Assembly (NCBI RefSeq): GCF_020404405.1
Contig: NZ_JAIZDA010000024.1
Span: forward strand, 1 to 56,393
DNA from: Novosphingobium sp. FKTRR1
Lineage (GTDB): Bacteria > Pseudomonadota > Alphaproteobacteria > Sphingomonadales > Sphingomonadaceae
Length of the DNA: 56,393 nt
Direction of reading: 5' to 3'
Of this stretch, positions 26,499 through 37,000 are shown in pieces. The translations under genes and the position numbers were made by a program. A model generated the notes under the pieces. That model saw only the letters and a list, made by a program, of their open reading frames with translations, was not told the DNA's origin and did no database searches. The stretch's first letter is position 1, and each line of letters begins with the position of its first letter.

Positions 26499-29400
26499 AT
26501 GGGTTCGGTCCGTCTTGATCGTCGTTTGCGTCTTGCGTTGCTGGCCACCAGCGTGCTGGGCGGGGTTGTGGGTGCCACTGGTGCGCAGGCGCAGGCGCTG
26601 CCCACGGGGGGCAGTGTCAGCGCGGGCAGCGCCAGCATTTCGGCGCCCTCTGCGGGCACGCTGACCGTCACCCAGACCAGCGGCACCGATGTCGGCGGGC
26701 TGATCGGCTATGCGGAATCCATCACGACGAACCGGATCGCGGACAGTTTTGCGACTGGTTCGGTGACAGTTCTGGGAGGCGGGTACAATGTCGGCGGGTT
26801 TACCGGGCAGAGTCATGCCGTCCTCGATCACGTTTCAGCCACGGGCAATGTCACCGTCGGCAATTCTTCAAGCTGGGTTGGCGGGCTGGTCGGATATGCC
26901 AGCGGCAACTTCGCCGCTTCACGTGCAAGCGCAAGCGGTGCGGTTACTGCAGGGAATGGCGTCAGTGACATCGGCGGGCTGATCGGCCACTTTGAAGGCA
27001 AAGCGGTCGCGGGCATCTTCATCACCAGCAGCAGCGCTTCGGGAGCGGTCAAGGTCGGCGACAACGCCCAAAACATCGGCGGGTTAATCGGTGGCGTTCG
27101 CGGCGCGACGATTGCGTCGCTTGGCGCAAATGGCACCGTGACGACGGGTGTCAGTGCCAAGAATGTCGGCGGGCTGATCGGCTCCATCGGTGCACCGCTC
27201 TACTTTCCCGCGCCGACCACGTTTGCCGCGTCAGTGACCGGCAGCAACGCCAGCGGCGCTGTCACCGTGGGCGATGGATCGAGCTATGTCGGCGGATTGC
27301 TGGGCTGGTACGACGCGTCGGCCAGCGCTACCGTTACCGGAGAGCTGACCAACAGCAGTGCCTCGGGCGCCATTAGCGCAGGCAGTTCGGCCAACTATAT
27401 CGGCGGTCTGGTGGCCTGGACAAATGCCAAGACCGTTGCTGGCGTTTCAGCCAAGGGCAATGTGACCGTCACCAACGGGGCGAATTACGTCGGCGGCCTG
27501 ATCGGCAAATACGACGGAACCGGCACGATCACGTCCAGCCTCGCGATCGGTGCGATCAATGCAGGCGCGTCCAGCTACGCTGTCGGCGGACTGTCGGGAT
27601 CGGTGATCGGTGCCGCACTGAGCGCGGACACCGCAACCGGTCTGGTGATGACGGGCGATGCCAGCACCTCGATCGGCGGACTGATCGGCGAATTGCGTGG
27701 CGGGTTAATCACGGGCAGTTCCGCCAGCGGCGCGGTGACTACGGGCAAGACCAGCAACAACGTCGGCGGGTTGGTAGGCATCGGCATATCGTCGAGCATC
27801 GCCACCAGCAACGCGCGGGGCGCGGTAACGACCGGGTTCGAATCCTATTATGTCGGCGGGCTGGCTGGTGGGTTGGGCATCGGCGACATCACCTCGTCCT
27901 ATGCGTTGGGTGCGGTCACCGGCAGCCACGAGGTCGGCGGACTGGTCGGTAGCGGCGACGGCGGCACGATCACCAACAGCTTTGCCAAGGGCGTCGTTAC
28001 CCAGATCGGCACTCTCGATGTCCAACCTTATGCCAACATCGGCGGGCTGATCGGCATGAGCAGCATGACCCTGCTGAACGACTATGCCCGCGGTGATGTG
28101 CGAGCAAACAGCAAAGTGGCTTCCATCGGCGGGTTGATCGGCCGACAGGACGGCTCTGCGGCCGTGACCGGGTCATGGGCGTCGGGCAACGTTTCCTTCT
28201 TTAACGGCACGGACGTCGGCGGGCTGATCGGCCATTTCGAAGGCACCGGCACGGTGAAGTCCAGCTTTGCCAGCGGAGCGGTCACTGGCAGCAGCAGCGG
28301 AACCGGCGTCGGCGGGCTGATCGGCCTGTTCAAGGGCGCAGGCACCGTCACAAAGAGTTACGCCATCGGCGCGGTCACCGTTGCAGGGGTCGGGAATCAG
28401 GCGGGCCAGGGGCGAGGCGATGGGCTTGGCGGGCTGATCGGCCACGTCGACGGCGGCACCGTGACCTCGAGCAGCGCCAGCGGCAACGTGTCGGTGGACG
28501 CGGGTTCGAACAACGGTGGCCTGATCGGTGCGATCGAGAATGGTTCGATCAGCGCCAGCGGCGCGACCGGAAAAGTGGCGATAAGCAACGGTGGATCGCG
28601 CTACGATAATGTCGGTGAAAATACCGGTGGGCTGGTAGGACTGGCCTCGAATTCATCGATTTACAACAGTTCCGCGCGCGGCGACGTGCTTACCGTCAGC
28701 ACCCGATTTGTCGGCGGGCTGGTAGGGAAGATCACCAAAGGCGACATCGTCGGATCGAACGCGATCGGCGCGGTTTCCGGCCTTTGGGCCGTCGGCGGAC
28801 TGGTCGGTGGCGGCAGTGGTGGGACGATTTCCGACAGCTTTGCCAAAGGCGGCGTTCAGGGCATCAAGTCGAGCCTTACGGCCACGTCCGGTTACATCGG
28901 CGGATTCATCGGCAACTCGGCGATGACGCTGAAAAACGATTTTGCCACCGGCGCAGTGCAGACTTGGGGAACGACGCCTGAAGTCTTCGCGGTTGGCGGG
29001 CTGGCTGGCTATGCCACTGGGGAAATCAGCCAATCCTACGCCACCGGCAGCGTGACAACCGTTGCGGGCGGCGCGTATGGGATTGGCGGTCTGATCGGTC
29101 AAACCGAAAACGCAACGGTGACCAATTCCTACGCTCTGGGCACGGTGACCGGCCTTAAGAGTGTAGGCGGATTGATCGGCTCGCAGATCGGCGGATCGCT
29201 GGCGGTCACCCGGTCTTTTGCCAAAGGTCAGGTCAGCGGCAGCGTCAATGTCGGCGGCCTGATCGGCGGGATCGGCACCGACGCAGCGATCGTCAGTTCG
29301 TTTGCCACCGGCGGCGTCGTGTCGACATACGGCGACGGTTCGTATTTTGGCGGGCTGGTCGGGTTTGCCGATTCAAAGGTGTCGGCCGGTTCCGGGGCCA

Positions 29401-30326
29401 AGACTCCGTCGATCACCTATTCCTTTGCCACGGGCACGGTGACGGCCAGCGGGAGCGCCCAGTTCGTCGGCGGACTGGTCGGCGGCATCAACGGTGTAAT
29501 CGGCGCATCGTATGCCACCGGTACGGTCTCCACAGGCGCCAAGTCGGCGTTCGTCGGCGGGCTGGCCGGCCGATTGACCGGCGGGGCAAGCCGGGCTTAT
29601 GCTACCGGTCCGACCAGCACGGGAGACAGCAGCAACGCCGTCGGAGGGCTGATCGGCGGCATTGTCAGCACGACCACATATAGCGCAAAGTTAATCGAAA
29701 CTTACGCGATCGGGCAAGTCAGCACTGGAACGGGCAGCACCAATGTCGGCGGCCTGGTCGGGTCGGCGGACGCAGCGACGGTCATCGAAAAGTCGATATG
29801 GAACACCCAGACCTCGGGCCGGGCGAACATGTGCGGCACGTCAGGACTCCTCGCCTGCACCAACGCTTCGGGCAAGACCACAGCGCAGATGACCGACTAC
29901 ACGCAGGCAAGCACGACGTATGCCGGGTGGGACTTCACCTCGGTCTGGTCGCCACCCTCGCAGACGGGGCAGAACGGGCAGAGCGGCACCTACTATCCCC
30001 AGCTCTATGCCCTGACCCCGGTGGTCGTGGCCAATCCGAGCAGTGCCACACGCAGCGTTGGCGCGGCCAATCCCGCGTTCGGCGGAACGATCCTGGCGGG
30101 GGGGCCTGCGGTCTACCTGTTCGATGCGGCGGGCGACACCTTGCCGGTGGCCAATCTGTTCAGCACCACGGCGGACGGCACGACGGGCGCGGGCACTTAC
30201 GCCATCGGCCCCAATGGCTCCGCCAAATCGACTCTGGGCATCAGCTATCGCGTGATCGTGACTGTCCCTGCAACGCTGACGATTACCCCGGCGGGAGGGA
30301 ATGCCGCTGCGCCCAAGGTGCCATAG
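26499..30326 (+). CDS. GLUG-repeat surface protein with vestigial TPS domain and one MBG-like module
   Basis: Predicted exported repeat protein, 1275 aa. I start at ATG 26499 (GGGGG 9-12 nt upstream) because it opens a good signal peptide ending GAQAQA; an in-frame ATG at 26460 has no ribosome site. After the signal comes LPTGGSVSAGSASISAPSAG then TLTVTQTS, exactly how haemagglutinin TPS domains begin. The expected remainder ('..W..F.IG...NRV..') is absent and the chain goes straight into about 33 GLUG repeats of the form VGGLIG..-G.I..S.A.G.V, roughly 35 residues apart. Near the end are a GLUG closing motif (TTAQMTDY...YAGWDFTSVW), one Cys-x7-Cys pair and a single MBG-like module ending abruptly at TLTITPAGGN. 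A large internal deletion of a longer adhesin is the simplest reading. No TpsB gene is adjacent. Confidence 0.8.
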   Translation: MGSVRLDRRLRLALLATSVLGGVVGATGAQAQALPTGGSVSAGSASISAPSAGTLTVTQTSGTDVGGLIGYAESITTNRIADSFATGSVTVLGGGYNVGGFTGQSHAVLDHVSATGNVTVGNSSSWVGGLVGYASGNFAASRASASGAVTAGNGVSDIGGLIGHFEGKAVAGIFITSSSASGAVKVGDNAQNIGGLIGGVRGATIASLGANGTVTTGVSAKNVGGLIGSIGAPLYFPAPTTFAASVTGSNASGAVTVGDGSSYVGGLLGWYDASASATVTGELTNSSASGAISAGSSANYIGGLVAWTNAKTVAGVSAKGNVTVTNGANYVGGLIGKYDGTGTITSSLAIGAINAGASSYAVGGLSGSVIGAALSADTATGLVMTGDASTSIGGLIGELRGGLITGSSASGAVTTGKTSNNVGGLVGIGISSSIATSNARGAVTTGFESYYVGGLAGGLGIGDITSSYALGAVTGSHEVGGLVGSGDGGTITNSFAKGVVTQIGTLDVQPYANIGGLIGMSSMTLLNDYARGDVRANSKVASIGGLIGRQDGSAAVTGSWASGNVSFFNGTDVGGLIGHFEGTGTVKSSFASGAVTGSSSGTGVGGLIGLFKGAGTVTKSYAIGAVTVAGVGNQAGQGRGDGLGGLIGHVDGGTVTSSSASGNVSVDAGSNNGGLIGAIENGSISASGATGKVAISNGGSRYDNVGENTGGLVGLASNSSIYNSSARGDVLTVSTRFVGGLVGKITKGDIVGSNAIGAVSGLWAVGGLVGGGSGGTISDSFAKGGVQGIKSSLTATSGYIGGFIGNSAMTLKNDFATGAVQTWGTTPEVFAVGGLAGYATGEISQSYATGSVTTVAGGAYGIGGLIGQTENATVTNSYALGTVTGLKSVGGLIGSQIGGSLAVTRSFAKGQVSGSVNVGGLIGGIGTDAAIVSSFATGGVVSTYGDGSYFGGLVGFADSKVSAGSGAKTPSITYSFATGTVTASGSAQFVGGLVGGINGVIGASYATGTVSTGAKSAFVGGLAGRLTGGASRAYATGPTSTGDSSNAVGGLIGGIVSTTTYSAKLIETYAIGQVSTGTGSTNVGGLVGSADAATVIEKSIWNTQTSGRANMCGTSGLLACTNASGKTTAQMTDYTQASTTYAGWDFTSVWSPPSQTGQNGQSGTYYPQLYALTPVVVANPSSATRSVGAANPAFGGTILAGGPAVYLFDAAGDTLPVANLFSTTADGTTGAGTYAIGPNGSAKSTLGISYRVIVTVPATLTITPAGGNAAAPKVP

Positions 30327-30336
30327 GCACCGCGCT

Positions 30337-30352
30337 CGCCTTGGCGAAGGCG
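30337..30352. terminator. hairpin between convergent genes
   Basis: CGCCTT-GGCG-AAGGCG forms a 6-bp stem with a 4-nt loop in the 39-nt spacer between two convergent stops, and GGCT-N6-AGCC follows directly. A shared bidirectional terminator is plausible although no U-tract is visible. Confidence 0.4.
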
Positions 30353-30365
30353 GCTATGATCAGCC

Positions 30366-33300
30366 TCAAATCCACAGCGGCGTGCCGTCGGGCACGAACT
30401 GGAAATCGGCGGCGGTCAGCGCGGACAGCTTGACGTTGTCGAGCTCGATATGAAAGTTCGGGCCAAGGTCGATCAGCACGTTGGCGCCGCTTTGCACCGC
30501 TGCCGCCTTCACTTCGGCAAATGTGTCGAAAGCGGGCGTTGCGCGCAGGCGGATGACGTCGTCGGTGCCCCCGGCGGTGAAGTCGGTGATGACCCAGCTC
30601 AGCGTGCCGTCATAATCGGTCACTCCGGCATAGGCGAGATTGGCCGAAATGGTCGGATCAAGCACGAACGTGTCGTTGCCTGAGCCACCGGTCAACCGGT
30701 CGAACGCGCCATCTGACACCAGCACGTCGTTCCCGGCTCCACCGTCGAGCCGGTCACCATCGACATAGAAATCGGCAATGTTGATGCCGTGATCGATCAG
30801 CGTGTCGTTGCCCGCAAGACCTGAAAGCACGTCCTCGCCGCTGCTGCCGTCGATGCGGTTGTCCAGCGCGTTGCCGACCAGCACGTCGCGGCCGATGCTG
30901 CCGGTGATGTTCTCGAAGTTGGCGGGCGCGCCAATGGCCGACAGATCGACCGCGCTGCCGTAATAAGTCGCGATCGCGATATCGACCGATGCGCCGGTGG
31001 CCGTGGTTATCGTGGCGGTATCAGGCGCAATCTCGAAATATTCGGTGATCAGCGTGTCGATACCCGCGCCACCGTCGAGCGTGTCCGAGCCATCACCGAA
31101 ATAAACCGTGTCATTGCCGCCCCCGGCCTTGACGATGTCCGCGCCATCGCCGCCGTTGAACACCTCGGCGCGATCGCTGCCGATCAGCGTATCGTCCAAT
31201 GCCGTGCCGATGACGCCCTCGATCGAGACGTAGATATCGGTGGCAGCGGCGGCGGTGTTGACTCCGGTGGCGAAGTTGACGGTGACCGGCGCCAGCGCGC
31301 GCGCATAGGACACCATGTCGATCCCCGCCCCGCCGTCGAGCACGTTGAGCGCGGTGTTGCCGATGAGGATATCGTCGAAAGCACTGCCTTTGATGTTTTC
31401 GACATTCTTGATGACGTCGCCCGCTGCATCGCCGGTATTGTCTACGGTCGCCCGCAACGAGATCGTCAGCCCCGCAGCGCTGTCGGCATAGCTGACCGTG
31501 TCAATGCCCGCGCCGCCGTCGATCGTGTCGGCCCCCGCGCCGCCGCTGATCGTGTCATTGCCGTCACCGCCCGAGATCGTGTCGCGCCCGGCACCACCGG
31601 CCAGATCGTCGGCCCCCGCGCTGCCGGTGATGATATCATTGAACGCAGATCCAATCACGCCTTCGATGCCGGTGAACGTATCGCCCAGCGCATCGCCCGC
31701 GCTGCCGCTGCCAGTGGCCAGATTGACAGTGACCGCCGCCTTTGCGGTCGAATAGTCGACCCGGTCGAACCCTGCGCCGCCGTTGATGATGTCCTTGCCC
31801 GCTCCCGGTCGCAGGATGTCGTCGCCGCCATTGCCGGTCAGCGTGTCGTTGCCGTCGTTGCCGACAAGGATGTTGGCCAGCTCGTTACCGGTCAGCACAT
31901 CATCGAATGCACCGCCTTCGGCGCGGACGATCGCGGTGATCGTGTCACCGGTGGCATCGCCGCCAGTCACCGTCTGCAAGTCAAGCCGAACGATGACCGC
32001 CGCCGCCGAACCGACATAGCTGACGCCATCGTCGCCGCCGCCGCCGATCAGCTTGTCCGCGCCCGCGCCGCCGGTCAGCCAGTCGTTGCCGAGCCCGCCG
32101 TTGAGCGTGTCATCCCCTGCGTCGCCCAGCAGCACGTCATCGCCGCCAAGGCCGTTGAGCGTATCGTTGCCGCCTTCGCCTGCAAGACGGTTGCCCATTC
32201 CATCGCCCGAAATCGTATCGGCAAAGGCAGTTCCGGTGACGTTTTCAATCGAGACATACGTGTCGCCGGTAGCATCGCTGCCCGCACCATTGGCAGCGGC
32301 ATTGCCCAGATTGACCGAAACAGCCGTGCTTGCGCCTGCATAGCTGGCGGTATCGCTGCCGCTGCCGCCATCCAACGCGTCGGCCCCGACACCACCGATC
32401 AGCACGTCGTCGCCCAGCCCGCCCAGCAGGTGGTCGGCTCCGCCCAGCCCTTCGAGTTGATCGTTGCCGATCCCGCCGGTGATCGTGTTGGCCAATTCGT
32501 TGCCGACGCCGTTGAAGCCCGCCGCCGTATCGCTTGCCCGTGCGAGGTTCTCGAAGTTGGCCAGCAGCACATAGCGCGCAAGGCCCGACACGAAGACGGT
32601 GTCGGTGCCTGCTCCGGCCGCCTCGATCACGACGTCGCTGGCAAGGTCGACGACATAAGTATCGTCGCCAAGGCCACCGTCCATGCGATCGTTGCTGCCG
32701 CCGCCGTCGAGCCAGTCGTTGCCCGCGCCACCGGTGAGTTGGTCGCTATCGAACCCGCCGATCAGCACATCGTCGCCAAGCCCGCCGTCAAGCTGGTCAA
32801 GCCCCGCACCCCCGGTCAGCGTGTCATTGCCATCGCCGCCTGCCAGGATGTCGTTGCCATCGCCCCCGTTGAGCGCATCGTTGCCGCCATCGCCCTTGAG
32901 CGTATCGTTGCCGCCATCGCCGAACAGCGTGTCGTTGCCGTCGCCCCCGCTCAGGCCATCGCCATCGTCGCCGCCGTACAGCAGATCGGCACCTGCGCCG
33001 CCGTCAAGCGTGTCGACCCCGGCAAACCCGCGCAACGTGTCATCCCCGCCCAGCCCGGTCAGGACGTTGGCCGCCGCATTGCCGCTGATCAGGTTGCCCA
33101 GATCGTTGCCGGTGCCGTTGAGCGCCGCCGTGCCGATCAGGTCCAGATCCTCGACAAACGCACTCAGCGTGTAACTTGCGGCCGCATGGACCAGATCGCG
33201 GCCGCCGCCGGTCAGTTCGACGATCTTGTCGGCGGTGTTGTCGATGGCATAGACATCGTCGCCGGTGCCCCCGGTCATCGTGTCGACGCCCGCGCCGCCG

Positions 33301-33731
33301 TCGAGCCAGTCGCTGCCCGCGTTGCCGGTCAACTGATCGGCCCCGCTGCCGCCCAGCAGGATGTCGTCAAGCGCACCGCCGACCAGCGTCTTGGCGGTGG
33401 TGGCAAGGCGCGCGCTCTGGACATGCCAGGTCCTGGTCAAGGTCAAGTCACTGAATTCACCGGTGACCGACACGTCGAGGGTCTGCACAGCCTCCCCCGC
33501 CGTCAACGCGACCGAGGCGACGATCGTGCCGCTGTCGACCAGCGACGGGGCGGATTCGACAAAGCTGCCGTTGGGAAAAGTCAGCGTGGAATAGGAATCG
33601 AGCAGGTGCTCGGGCGAGGCATAGTCTGTGTAGCCGTCGATATAGCTCTGGGTGATCGTCAACTTCTTCAGCACGGAGTCGACGGAAAGAGACATCCCAT
33701 TGAAATACGAAGAATAATAGGAAACCGTCAT
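30366..33731 (-). CDS. RTX calcium-binding protein (haemolysin-type repeats), type I secretion substrate
   Basis: Predicted secreted protein, 1121 aa. I start at ATG 33731 (MTVSYYSSYFNG, with GGGG about 9 nt upstream); a longer frame adds 22 residues without a good site. There is no Sec signal peptide, as expected for type I export. Residues 1-135 are unique. From about 135 to 1050 there are many blocks of the nonapeptide GGxGxDxLx (for example GGDGNDTLTGGAGLDQLDGG), which bind Ca2+ and fold outside the cell. They alternate with spacers of the type 'VSVNLG...GDTYVSIENVTGTAFADTI', common in alphaproteobacterial RTX proteins. The last ~100 residues (ITDFTAGGTDDVIRL to ADFQFVPDGTPLWI) are a typical C-terminal secretion region. 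No enzyme domain is visible, and no ABC/MFP export genes lie in the window. Confidence 0.88.
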   Translation of the reverse strand: MTVSYYSSYFNGMSLSVDSVLKKLTITQSYIDGYTDYASPEHLLDSYSTLTFPNGSFVESAPSLVDSGTIVASVALTAGEAVQTLDVSVTGEFSDLTLTRTWHVQSARLATTAKTLVGGALDDILLGGSGADQLTGNAGSDWLDGGAGVDTMTGGTGDDVYAIDNTADKIVELTGGGRDLVHAAASYTLSAFVEDLDLIGTAALNGTGNDLGNLISGNAAANVLTGLGGDDTLRGFAGVDTLDGGAGADLLYGGDDGDGLSGGDGNDTLFGDGGNDTLKGDGGNDALNGGDGNDILAGGDGNDTLTGGAGLDQLDGGLGDDVLIGGFDSDQLTGGAGNDWLDGGGSNDRMDGGLGDDTYVVDLASDVVIEAAGAGTDTVFVSGLARYVLLANFENLARASDTAAGFNGVGNELANTITGGIGNDQLEGLGGADHLLGGLGDDVLIGGVGADALDGGSGSDTASYAGASTAVSVNLGNAAANGAGSDATGDTYVSIENVTGTAFADTISGDGMGNRLAGEGGNDTLNGLGGDDVLLGDAGDDTLNGGLGNDWLTGGAGADKLIGGGGDDGVSYVGSAAAVIVRLDLQTVTGGDATGDTITAIVRAEGGAFDDVLTGNELANILVGNDGNDTLTGNGGDDILRPGAGKDIINGGAGFDRVDYSTAKAAVTVNLATGSGSAGDALGDTFTGIEGVIGSAFNDIITGSAGADDLAGGAGRDTISGGDGNDTISGGAGADTIDGGAGIDTVSYADSAAGLTISLRATVDNTGDAAGDVIKNVENIKGSAFDDILIGNTALNVLDGGAGIDMVSYARALAPVTVNFATGVNTAAAATDIYVSIEGVIGTALDDTLIGSDRAEVFNGGDGADIVKAGGGNDTVYFGDGSDTLDGGAGIDTLITEYFEIAPDTATITTATGASVDIAIATYYGSAVDLSAIGAPANFENITGSIGRDVLVGNALDNRIDGSSGEDVLSGLAGNDTLIDHGINIADFYVDGDRLDGGAGNDVLVSDGAFDRLTGGSGNDTFVLDPTISANLAYAGVTDYDGTLSWVITDFTAGGTDDVIRLRATPAFDTFAEVKAAAVQSGANVLIDLGPNFHIELDNVKLSALTAADFQFVPDGTPLWI

Positions 33732-34045
33732 TACAACACACCCCGGCCTTGCGGCTTTTGCGACCCGATCATCGGCTTGGAACCGATTTGCAACCACCCA
33801 CCGCCGCCCACGCGAGCGCCGACTTCAGCATAATGTCCCGGCGATGAGATTCAGGCTTGTCGCCGCAATTTGTGACAAGCGTCTTGCACAGGCGGTTCAA
33901 AACGACCCTGCCGATTGAGGCGGCTGAGTCTGGGCGTACTGCGGCAAGACGGGTGGCAGGCATACGGCGCTGGCGAACTGGGACCGGCGATCGATGTATG
34001 GTTCGATCGTGATGAAACGACTGCGCCTGCATAAAAGGGCTGGCC
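33732..34045. other. divergent spacer between RTX and SIR2 genes
   Basis: This 314-bp gene-free spacer must hold promoters for both divergent genes. The only clear structure is GCTTGTC (33855-33861) pairing with GACAAGC (33874-33880) across 12 nt. I see no convincing -35/-10 pair. Confidence 0.4.
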
Positions 34046-37000
34046 TTGACCAATACATGGCCTATCCAAGTAAAGGGCAATGAGGCGGGGTCAATCGTGT
34101 CGATCGATGATCTGAACAATCAAACATATCTTTCAAAAATATACTTCAACGAATCCAGCCTGAAGTCATTCGCGCTGCAAGAGTTCGTTCGGTCTGTGCG
34201 CAGCGGACGGCTGACCGCATTCATCGGATCGCTCGTCACCGAAGAGCTTGGCTATCCCAAATGGAAAGAACTGCTCCGCGATATCGGCATTGCGGCGGGC
34301 GCATTGCCCGCTCCCAAGGAAGTGATCAAACAATTCGAAGAGGAGTTGTGGAAATGGCTCAGCGCCGAAATGGCGGCGAACTCGGCCTTTGATGCGCGCA
34401 TTGCCGCCAGCGTGATCGGCCACTGGTTCGACCACCGCACCGGACGGCGCAGCAGCCGCGTCGATCTGAACAAGATGATTGCCGCAGGACTGGCCGACTA
34501 CAAGACCAAGCAACGCAAGCCGGGCGGCGATGCCATTCTCAGGGCGCTGATCGAGGACTTGCAGATAAAGCGATTCATCACGACCAATTACGACGTCGAG
34601 ATCGAGGCCTCGCTCGCCCGCTTGCTACCGCAGGAGGTCCATCAGCATTTCGGCACATTGCCCGAAGTCAGGGGCGATTCTGGCACCGAACGCAGCGCCG
34701 ACGAACAAGCCGCACTTGGCCGCCGCGCACCCGAAGGTGAACGGATCAAACTGGCAAACGGACTGGTCATTGCAAGCGATGCCTTTCAACGCGAGCGGCT
34801 TGACCGGCTCATCGAGTTTTCGCTCGGATCGACGCAGACCGATCTGCATGTGCTGCACTTGCATGGCAGGATCGACAAACCCGAAACGATGGTCATCAGT
34901 TATCGCGACTATGACCGCATCTACCGCCGCGCAGGAGCGACGCGCGCGCCGTTCGAACAGACGCTGGCCATGCTCCATTCCAGCAATCCGGTGCTGTTCG
35001 TAGGGCTTGGCATGAAAGAGCCCGAACTGAACGAGGCACTGGAATACCTGATCGGCAATCAGCCTTTCAAGGGCGTGGGCCGCCGCTTTCTGCTGTGGTC
35101 CCCGCCTCAGGCGCGCAAAACCGTCCCAGCCGACAAGGTCCGCGCCGCGTTCCGTCTGGAAAAGCTCCACAAGCTGGGCGTGCTGACGATCTTCAACGAC
35201 GAGATCGCTGAAGCGGCAAGCCTTGCCGGGGCACAAGTCGCCGACGATGCAGGTCCGTCCGACATAGCGGGTGGGCTGGCGAACGCGATCACCAACCTCG
35301 GCCGCCATTTCACCGCGACCAAGCAGGCGCGATCGCGCAAGCCGAACGCCATCGCCTGGCGTGACGTCGACTTCAGGCGCAACCTGACGCGCGACACGCT
35401 GATCTACACCTGGCAATTCCAACGCAAGGTCGAGGCCAGCACATTTACTACCACGCCGCGTCCGTCGGTTACGCGCGACGATCTCGCAAAGCACTGCCTG
35501 ACCGTGCTGACCACACGACCCGGCACCGGCAAAGGCCGCGCAGCGACCGATCTGACACTGAACTGGGCGTATGAATGGTCAGGCCAAGGGCCTGTCCTCA
35601 ACCCCGACGGCCCAGTGCTGCTGGTCAACATGAGCCTCCGGCTCGATACCGATTCGGCCCTGGAACTGATCTATCTGTTTCTGGGCCGCATTTCGGCAAA
35701 GCCAGACTATCGCAACCGCTGCCGCAGTCGCGAGCGCGAGTTCCTCGCCAACGATGGAGCGCTGTTTTATTGCGCCGAACCCGCCTCCGACCAGACATCA
35801 CGCATCGCTCCGCTGATCGTATTCAAGGGGCTAGAGCGCTTGTTCAACAAGGGCGGTGTTCCGCTCAGCGCCGAAATGGACCGCTTCTTTCGCGCCTATC
35901 TCGTTGCGGCAATCAAGGGACCACCTGCTGCCAGTACGGTCGCAACCGACGCGGAAGTCACCGACCCGCTCGCAATCTGTCCGCTAGTGGTGTTCGGAAC
36001 CCGCCGCATTCGCACCTATTTCCGCCGCCTTGAAACGCAGGTCCGGGCCCAGCTTGGCGTGCCGGAACAGGCGCGGACAATCACCGCAGCCCTCGCTCGT
36101 TCACGGCCCGGACCGACCCCATCCGAGCGGGCGGACCGGATCATCAAGGTCGATCGCGACGATCGTGAACCCCAAGGCTACCTTGGCACCTTGCGCAAGT
36201 CCTTCCAGCTCGACGGTTCCAGTCCGCCGCTACTTCTGGCCAACGACCGGGCCTTTGCGCGCGAGACATATCGCGGCGTTTTTGCATCGCAGCGCTTTCA
36301 GCGGGCTTTCGACCCGAACACGGACCACGGCAAAGTCGCCTTTGCGGTGCTGACAGTGATGGCCTTCATCGGCCAACCGGTCGAACCGCACGTGCTGTTC
36401 CACGCGCCGCGCGTGGAACGCTTGCTGAAAGCTTTGCCGGTCGACGAGCGCCGGCGCATGCTCGACGCCGTGATCGAACGTCTTGCCAGCGATGAATTCC
36501 GGCTGATCTTCAAGATCGGCAACCCGGTCGGCGATCGTTTCGAGCTAAAGCCCACCAATGGCTTCGCAATGGACCGTTATGCGCTGCACATGTCCTTGCA
36601 GGCCGAATTTCGCGAACGGTATGGCGTGCCACTGTCCGAAGCCGTGCTGTCGACCTCGTTCAACATGGCGCTTTACGTAGCGCAACCCGCCGACGGAGCC
36701 GTTGCCGAACCGGAAATTCACGACGAACTGGGCCGACTGATCGACTGGCTCATCGGCGCCTATCGCGATGCGGACACCTACGATCCGAACCATGCCCTGC
36801 TGCCGGGCGAGGAATCAGGTCCGCGCCGGCGCGCGCGGCCCCACATCGCGGCATGTCTGCGTGGTGCGCTGGCGATCGTTCGCGGGTTCTATTCGACTTC
36901 GGCGCTGCTCTCGCTCGATCTGGGCAACCGACTGATCGACGAACAACGCGACGGAGCACTGACCGAACATGCCAGTCGGCTCGAACGGCTGATTACGGCG

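Noticed and set aside
26700..29780. CRISPR-like regularity in the GLUG gene
   Set aside because: The repeats are degenerate, in frame and encode GLUG motifs; spacing is by codons and there are no spacers or cas genes.
30690..33400. CRISPR-like or tandem-repeat array and a 467-codon plus-strand frame in the RTX gene
   Set aside because: The periodicity is the RTX nonapeptide code on the minus strand; the plus-strand frame is its shadow.
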